Shown one piece after another: positions 57,690 through 64,000 of a DNA stretch of 64,000 bases. How positions within the stretch are numbered: position 1 is the first letter of the stretch; each line of letters starts with the position of its first letter. The notes below the pieces were generated by a model that saw nothing but the letters and a program-made list of their open reading frames with translations, did not search any database and had not been told where the DNA came from. This stretch comes from CAVXDY01 sp963721335. GTDB taxonomy: Bacteria > Actinomycetota > Thermoleophilia > Miltoncostaeales > Miltoncostaeaceae. Location: positions 310,001-374,000 of the forward strand of contig CAVRIV010000002.1 of assembly GCA_963721335.1 (NCBI GenBank). Reading direction: 5' to 3'. The translations under genes were made by a program, and so were the position numbers.

Positions 57690-58123
57690 TCGTCCTCTCC
57701 GACCAGCCTCTCGACCTGGCCGCGCTGCTCGACGCGGTGGCCCATCCCGAGCACGGGGGCATCGCCACCTTCCTCGGCACCACCCGCCGGGAGGGCGGGG
57801 AGCGGGAGGTCGAGGCCCTCGACTACGAGGCCTACGAGGAGCTGGCGCTCGCCGAGATGCGGGCCGTCGCCGCCGAGGCCGAGGCGCGCTTCGGGGCCCG
57901 GGTGGCCGTGGCCCACCGGGTGGGCCGGGTGGACGTGGGACGGCCGAGCGTCGCCGTGGCCGCCTCGGCCGGCCACCGCCCCGAGGCCTTCGCGGCGTGC
58001 CGGTACGCCATCGACGAGCTCAAGCGCCGCGTCCCGATCTGGAAGCGGACCGTCTACGCCGACGGCGGGACGACATGGGTGGACGGCTGCGCCGTCCGCG
58101 GCCACGCGCATGCGGTCCGCTAG
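57686..58123 (+). CDS. moaE: Molybdopterin synthase catalytic subunit
   Basis: A 145-residue MoaE. The G-T-T-R loop (53-56), L-D-Y-E-A-Y-E, H-R-V-G-R-V-D-V-G, and the catalytic L-K-R-R-V-P-I-W-K-R segment with both lysines are present. It converts precursor Z to molybdopterin together with MoaD. The start is fixed by the ATGA overlap. The next gene begins inside its last codons. Confidence 0.92.
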   Translation: MIVLSDQPLDLAALLDAVAHPEHGGIATFLGTTRREGGEREVEALDYEAYEELALAEMRAVAAEAEARFGARVAVAHRVGRVDVGRPSVAVAASAGHRPEAFAACRYAIDELKRRVPIWKRTVYADGGTTWVDGCAVRGHAHAVR

Positions 58124-58575
58124 CCGCCGTCGCCTCGCGGCCGAGAGCCCGGCCCCGGGCCGCCCCGGCATCGGTCTCGACGTGGAGGACCCGCTCGTCG
58201 CTCCCGCGCTCCCCGATCTCGAGGAGGAGGTGGGCGAGGAGGAGGAGCTCTGGACCGACGACTCGGGCGAGGACTACAGCGGCTGGTACTGCGTGCGCAC
58301 CGATCCGTGGGGTTGCCCGGCCACCGGCTGCGAGTTCGTCGCCCACTTCCTCACCGCGGCGCACCTGGTGATCGTGTGGCCGGAGGTGGACGACCCGGCC
58401 CTGCTGCGCCACGCCGCCGCCGCCCGCGACGTGGGCCGCAACCCGCGCCCCGACCTGTACGAGCCCTCCTTCGGCCCGGCCTGCTCGTACTACCAGTGGG
58501 AGGCCGCCGGGAACCCGGTGCACGCCGTGCGCGGCGACATGGGCGGGCGACGTCTACAAGAAGAAAGGTCGCTGA
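58110..58575 (+). CDS. Unknown acidic protein with conserved-looking Cys/Trp core (one frame break)
   Basis: About 154 residues. It overlaps the end of moaE by 14 bases. A Glu-rich stretch (about 38-55) precedes D-Y-S-G-W-Y-C-V-R-T-D-P-W-G-C-P, then C-E-F-V-A-H-F and later C-S-Y-Y-Q-W. Four cysteines and several aromatic residues suggest a small metal-binding or disulphide domain. An extra base near 58553 hides the natural end, which would read D-V-Y-K-K-K-G-R and stop at 58575. No family is recognised. Confidence 0.6.
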
Positions 58576-58635
58576 GCCCGGAGCCCAGGCGTCCCCGCCG
58601 CTCCTCGACCTCGGTCGCCGTGCCGATACGGAAGG

Positions 58636-60412
58636 ATGGCTCCGACTCGGCACCCGGCCCCACCCCCGAAGCTCCTCGCCCGGATCGCCGTGGCCGGCAT
58701 GTCGCTGGCGGTCGTGGCGCTCGGAGCGCTGGCCCTGTGGGCGGCGATCGTCACCAAGAACGGGGCCGACGGGCTCTCCCGGGCGGGCGTCCAGACGTCG
58801 GGGCACCTGCGTGCCGTCCAGGCGCTGAGCCTGATCGACACGAGCGCCGACGCGCTCGAGGTGCGAATCGTCCCCGAGCGAGCTCGCGAAGCTGCGCAGG
58901 GCGCAGGGGGTGCTCGACGACGCGCTCGACCGCATGGCGAACGGCGGGATTCCCGAGGCCAGCCGGATCGCCGACGGAGGGCGAGCCCATCGTCCGGCGG
59001 ATGAAGCCCGCCATCGAGCGGTACCTCGCCAAGCCCCCGGGCTACGACAGCGACGGCACCGCGGCGGCGGAGGAGGAGATGGAGAACATCATGAGGGAGC
59101 TCGAGGTGGTCCTGAACGACCTCGACCCGGATCCCTCCCAGGCTGCTGGCCGCGAAGCTCGAGTCCGTGACGGCGACCGAGGACACCGTTCGCGCCACCG
59201 CGTTCGTGCTCGATCCCGCTCGGGCTTGGGCGGTGTGGCGGCCTGCGCCTGGCTGCTGAGCCTCTACCGGCGGCGCTCGGAGGGCGCGATGCGCGCCGCC
59301 CTCGACAGGAGCGCGGACGAGGCGCGCACCGACGAGCTGACGGGTCTTCCGAACCGGCGTGGGCTGCTCGAGGAGCTCGAGCCACCGCAGCGACGCGAAC
59401 CAGAGCTTCACGCTGGCGCTCGGCGATCTCGACGGCTTCAAGCGCTACAACGACACCTTCGGCCATCCCGCCGGCGACGCGCTGCTGAGGCGGCTCGGCC
59501 GAAAGCTCGCGGAGGCGTGCGAGGGTCGCGGGGTGGCCGCTCGCCTCGGCGGGGACGAGTTCTGCGTCATGTTCTTCGGAGAGATGCCCCCCGACGGAGG
59601 CGAACGCGCTCGTGCGACAGGCGCTTCGCGACGAAGGCGAGGGCTTCTGCATCACCGCCGCGTCGGGGGCGGCGGCGGTGCCGGAGGAGGCCGGGGACCC
59701 CAGCGCGGCATTGCGCCTCGCCGACACTCGGATGTACGCGGCCAAGTCCGCCGCCCACCCCAGCCCCGAGCAGGGGATGCTCGGCGCGCTGATCCGGATG
59801 CTCGACGAGCGCCACCCGGGGCTCGGCAGCCACGTCGAACATGTGGCGAGCCTGGCCGCGGCCTGCGCCGAGGCGCTGGGCCTCTCGGGCCCCGACATCG
59901 AGTCGGTGGAGCGCGCCGGGGAGCTGCACGACATCGGCAAGGTCGCCATCCCGACGGAGATCCTGACCAAGCGGGGGCCCCTCAACGACGAGGAGTGGGA
60001 TTTCATGCGTGGCCACAGCATCATCGGCGAGCGCATCCTCGCCGGCATCCCCTCGCTGGAGCTCGTGGCCTCGATGGTGCGCTCGTCGCACGAGCGCTGG
60101 GACGGCGACGGCTATCCCGACCGCCTCGCCGGCGAGGAGATCCCACTGGGCGCTCGCATCATCTTCGTCGCCGACGCCTTCTGCGCGATGACCGAGCAGA
60201 GGCCCTACGCCGCGGCACGATCGGTCGAGGACAGCCGCCGGGAGCTGCGCGCCTGCTCGGGAGCGCAGTTCGACCCCGCCGTCGTGACGGCCTTCCTCGC
60301 GATGCTCGACGCGAGCGGCGCACTGCCAGGCGATCGCGCTGTCGACGGCCGTGGCCCCGATCGCCGCCGGTCGATGACGATCCCCTACACGGCCTCTTCG
60401 CTGGGCACGTAG
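58636..60412 (+). CDS. Membrane GGDEF plus HD-GYP c-di-GMP enzyme (seven frame breaks)
   Basis: An N-terminal helix (about 16-40), an extracytoplasmic helical sensor segment and a second helix (near 59210-59260) lead to a GGDEF domain, with the intact G-G-D-E-F at 59548-59562, and then an HD-GYP phosphodiesterase domain with H-D-I-G-K (from 59927) and G-D-G-Y-P (near 60110). The R-x-x-D inhibitory site is missing five residues before G-G-D-E-F, so feedback inhibition is unlikely. Extra bases near 58880, 58978, 59141, 59211, 59222, 59380 and 59596 break the frame. It could both make and degrade c-di-GMP. The end overlaps the convergent folE2 end by 28 bases. Confidence 0.8.
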
Positions 60413-61392
60413 CCGTCGAGCCAGGCGCGCAGGGTGGTGTGCCGTGAGACGTGCTCGCCCGCCGCCGAGCTCCCGGCGGATCTCGCCGAGGGTGGCCGAG
60501 CGCTCGGCCTCCACGTCGTGGGTGTGGATGGTCTCGAAGTTGACCTGGTGGGCGCAGATGAAGGCGTCGTCGGGGAGCGCGGGGAACCGCTCCAGCGTCT
60601 CGCGCACCATCTCGCGCACCGAGTCCTCCACGAAGCGCGGGCGGCGGTGGGCCTTGTCGACGACGAACTGCTCGTCGGGACGCTTCAGCAGCTCGTAGAT
60701 CTCGGACGACATGCCCGTCCTCGACGATCTCGAGCAGGACGTCGGCGTCCACGTCGACGTCCTGGGGGGCGCCGAGGTAGAGGGTCCCCCGCGCGCGCTG
60801 GTTGTGGGTGGCGATCGGGCACCAGCTGCACGATGCGCTCGACGTCGTCGTCGCTGAACCCGTCCGCCCGGAGGGCGTCGGAGGCCTGGGCGCGGATGAG
60901 CCCCTGCGCGCACGGGCACGCGTTCATGCCCTGGGCGCTCACCCCCACCACCCGGCGGCTGGTGCGGACGTTGGCGGCGGCGATGCCGATCAGCTCGTAC
61001 ATCTCCTGGGTGGGGATGTCGGTGACCGGCGTGCGCTTCTCCACCGGGTAGCTCGCGCGGATCGTCACCTCGCTGCGCAGTGCCCGCTGGCTCTCGACCA
61101 CCTTGGTCGCGATGCGCTCGGCCAGCGCCTCGACGCGCAGCGCCTCTCCCAGGATGACCTCGTCGATCGCCTCGTTCATCGTCTCCTCGAAGCGCGACAT
61201 GTGGACGCCCTTCTGGGCGGGGTTGAGGTCGCACGAGCAGGAGATCTCGGCGTGGAAGAGGCGCTCGGCGCCCTCGTGGCGGATGCGGATGGCCTTCGCC
61301 GAGCGCGTCACCCCGGCCTTCGAGAGGCTGATCGACGACGCCGGGCGCGCCTGCTGCAGGTCCTCGGTCAGCGGCGGTCGGGTGGTGCTCAT
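60385..61392 (-). CDS. folE2: GTP cyclohydrolase, FolE2 type (three frame breaks)
   Basis: About 334 residues when read through, ending at the TAG at 60385-60387. The FolE2 signature C-D-L-N-P-A-Q-K-G-V-H-M-S-R-F, the metal cysteine in N-A-C-P-C-A-Q, and H-Q-V-N-F-E-T-I-H-T-H-D near the end are all present. It opens GTP to dihydroneopterin triphosphate for folate. Frame steps near 60823, 60713 and 60475. ATG 61390-61392 follows GAGCGAG. It is divergent from sigA, while pabB beyond sigA is another folate gene. Confidence 0.87.
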
Positions 61393-61501
61393 GGCGTCTC
61401 GCTCTCGTCGAGGACGCAAGGCGCGCGGGGAACCAGCGCGTTTCCGGTTCGACCGGATTCTGACGTACCGACCGACCCCCGGGCCCCTGTCCCCGGGTCC
61501 G

Positions 61502-61507
61502 TATACT
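61502..61507 (+). promoter_or_regulatory. Candidate sigA promoter -10
   Basis: TATACT, five of six consensus bases, lies 46 bases before the sigA ATG. The -35 region is GC-rich with no good match. Confidence 0.45.
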
Positions 61508-61552
61508 TCCCGGCACCTCCCGTCCGTCCCCTTTCGAGGAAGGACCGCGAGA

Positions 61553-62660
<1,108 letters not shown>

Positions 62661-62676
62661 GGATCGCGGCCGCCCG

Positions 62677-64000
62677 GTGCCCGTCGCCGCCCCGGCGGAG
62701 CCCGCGACCGTCCTCGTACGCGAGATCGCCTACGCCGACCCGGCCGTGCTCTTCGCCCCGTTCGCCGGGGACCGGTACGCGGTGCTGCTGGACGGGGCCA
62801 CGCCCGACGAGGCGGGGCGCCACTCGTTCATCGCCGTCGAGCCGTTCCAGGTGCTCGAGAGCCGCGGGGGCCGGACCACGGTGGACGGCCGGCCGCGGCC
62901 CGGGGACCCCTTCCAGGCGCTGCGCGCCGAGCTGGCCCGCTTCCCGAGCCGCGCCGAGCCGGGCGTGCCCCCGTTCCAGGGCGGGGCCGTGGGGGTGCTC
63001 GGCTACGAGCTCGGCGGCCATCTGGAGCGGCTCCCGGAGCCCCACCCCGGGGACATGGGGCTCCCCGACATGGCGATGCTGTTCTGCGACGTGGTGGTGG
63101 CGTTCGACCACCGCGAGCGCCGCGCGTTCATCCTGTCGAGCGGCCATCCCGAGACCGGCGCCCGGGCGCGCGCCGGCCGGGCGCGCGCGCGGCTGGAGGC
63201 CGTGGCCCGGCGCCTGCGCGGCGCGACGGAGCTCTCCCGTCCCCCGTCGCCGGACGCCGCAGCCGAGATCACGGCCACGGTCGGCCGCGCGGACTACGAG
63301 GCGGCCGTCCAGCGCGCCGTGGGGCACATCCTGGCCGGCGACGTCTTCCAGGTGAACCTGTCCCAGCGGTTCACCGGCATCCTCCCCGAGGGGCTGACGA
63401 CCTTCGACCTCTACCGGCGGCTCCGGGCGCTCAACCCGGCGCCGTTCGCGGCCCACCTCGCGCTGGGCGACGCGGCCATCGTCTCCTCGTCGCCGGAGCG
63501 CTTCCTGCGCCTGGACGACGGGTGGGTGGAGACGCGTCCGATCAAGGGCACCCGCCCCCGGGGGGGCACGCCCGAGCGCGACGAGGCGCTGGCGACGGAG
63601 CTTCTGGCGAGCGAGAAGGACCGCGCGGAGAACGTGATGATCGTCGACCTCCTGCGCAACGACCTCTCACGGGTGTGCATGGACGGCAGCGTGGCGGTGC
63701 CGCGGCTGTGCGCCCTGGAGCGCTTCGCGACCGTCATGCACCTGGTCTCCCGCGTCACCGGGCGCCTGCGCCCGGGTGCCGGCCCGGTCGACCTGCTCAC
63801 GGCGTGCTTCCCGGGCGGGTCCATCACCGGGGCGCCGAAGATCCGGGCCATGGAGATCATCGCCGCGCTCGAGCCCATGCGCCGGGGGCCCTACTGCGGC
63901 GCGATCGCCTACGTCGGGTTCGACGGTGCGATGGACTCGAGCATCGTCATCCGCAGCTACGCCGTCCGCGGGCGGCGGGTGTCCTTCCACGCCGGGGCGG
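62677..64000 (+). CDS. pabB: Aminodeoxychorismate synthase component I (3' end outside window)
   Basis: 441 codons are visible without any frame break. The GTG lies 16 bases after the sigA stop. The chorismate-binding domain has P-I-K-G-T-R-P-R-G with K290, the lysine that marks PabB (anthranilate synthases have alanine there), D-L-L-R-N-D-L and F-P-G-G-S-I-T-G-A-P-K. It makes 4-amino-4-deoxychorismate for folate, consistent with folE2 close by. Whether a lyase domain is fused at the C terminus cannot be seen. Confidence 0.88.
   Translation, partial: MPVAAPAEPATVLVREIAYADPAVLFAPFAGDRYAVLLDGATPDEAGRHSFIAVEPFQVLESRGGRTTVDGRPRPGDPFQALRAELARFPSRAEPGVPPFQGGAVGVLGYELGGHLERLPEPHPGDMGLPDMAMLFCDVVVAFDHRERRAFILSSGHPETGARARAGRARARLEAVARRLRGATELSRPPSPDAAAEITATVGRADYEAAVQRAVGHILAGDVFQVNLSQRFTGILPEGLTTFDLYRRLRALNPAPFAAHLALGDAAIVSSSPERFLRLDDGWVETRPIKGTRPRGGTPERDEALATELLASEKDRAENVMIVDLLRNDLSRVCMDGSVAVPRLCALERFATVMHLVSRVTGRLRPGAGPVDLLTACFPGGSITGAPKIRAMEIIAALEPMRRGPYCGAIAYVGFDGAMDSSIVIRSYAVRGRRVSFHAGA

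Overview
The window is about 64 kb of very GC-rich DNA with many GTG and TTG starts, ATGA/GTGA stop-start overlaps, an acyl-CoA carboxylase epsilon subunit and monoderm-style surface genes. This fits an actinomycete-phylum bacterium. A deep soil lineage such as Thermoleophilia/Solirubrobacterales is my guess from gene content, not a placement.

Layout. 1-8650: a truncated secreted protein, three tandem LamG plus glycosidase-like secreted paralogues, a PemK/MazF-type toxin with ribbon-helix-helix antitoxin, and a seven-bladed Vgb/NHL-like secreted propeller. 8804-26324 (minus strand): a Wzx/Wzy-type exopolysaccharide locus with an initiating sugar-phosphate transferase, six glycosyltransferases, flippase, polymerase, Wzc-like co-polymerase/kinase, a phosphoesterase and three nucleotide-sugar enzymes. 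26617-43500: three secreted copper radical oxidase-like proteins (AA5, galactose/glyoxal oxidase family), two of them fused to long Ig-like and LamG arrays, two ATP-grasp paralogues beside them, a membrane coiled-coil protein, a DUF2334 deacetylase-like protein, a glycosidase-like lipoprotein and a small secreted protein. 43609-51560: sucCD facing a propionyl-CoA carboxylase / methylmalonyl-CoA mutase operon with DUF2277 and VOC genes. 51772-57276: a MarR-cupin divergent pair, a methyltransferase and two secreted lysyl oxidase-like proteins. 57423-64000: moaD-moaE, an unknown acidic protein, a GGDEF/HD-GYP protein, folE2, the primary sigma factor and a truncated pabB.

How they may work together. 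The polysaccharide locus makes and exports a surface glycan. The AA5 oxidases could make aldehydes on sugars or alcohols, the lysyl oxidase-like proteins could make aldehydes on lysines, and the LamG/Ig and glycosidase-like proteins could bind or trim the glycan. A c-di-GMP enzyme is present about 18 kb from the nearest of these. An oxidatively cross-linked extracellular matrix is an attractive inference, not something the sequence proves. The metabolic block supports propionyl-CoA to succinyl-CoA to succinate conversion.

Quality warning. By eye I count about 47 single-base frame breaks in 15 genes, about 44 of them a net extra base, including in sigA, sucC, sucD, pccA, pccB, mutA and folE2. 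The correct reading resumes in another frame each time, so I treat them as consensus errors rather than pseudogenes and give whole-gene spans. By contrast 8.1-28.5 kb reads clean.
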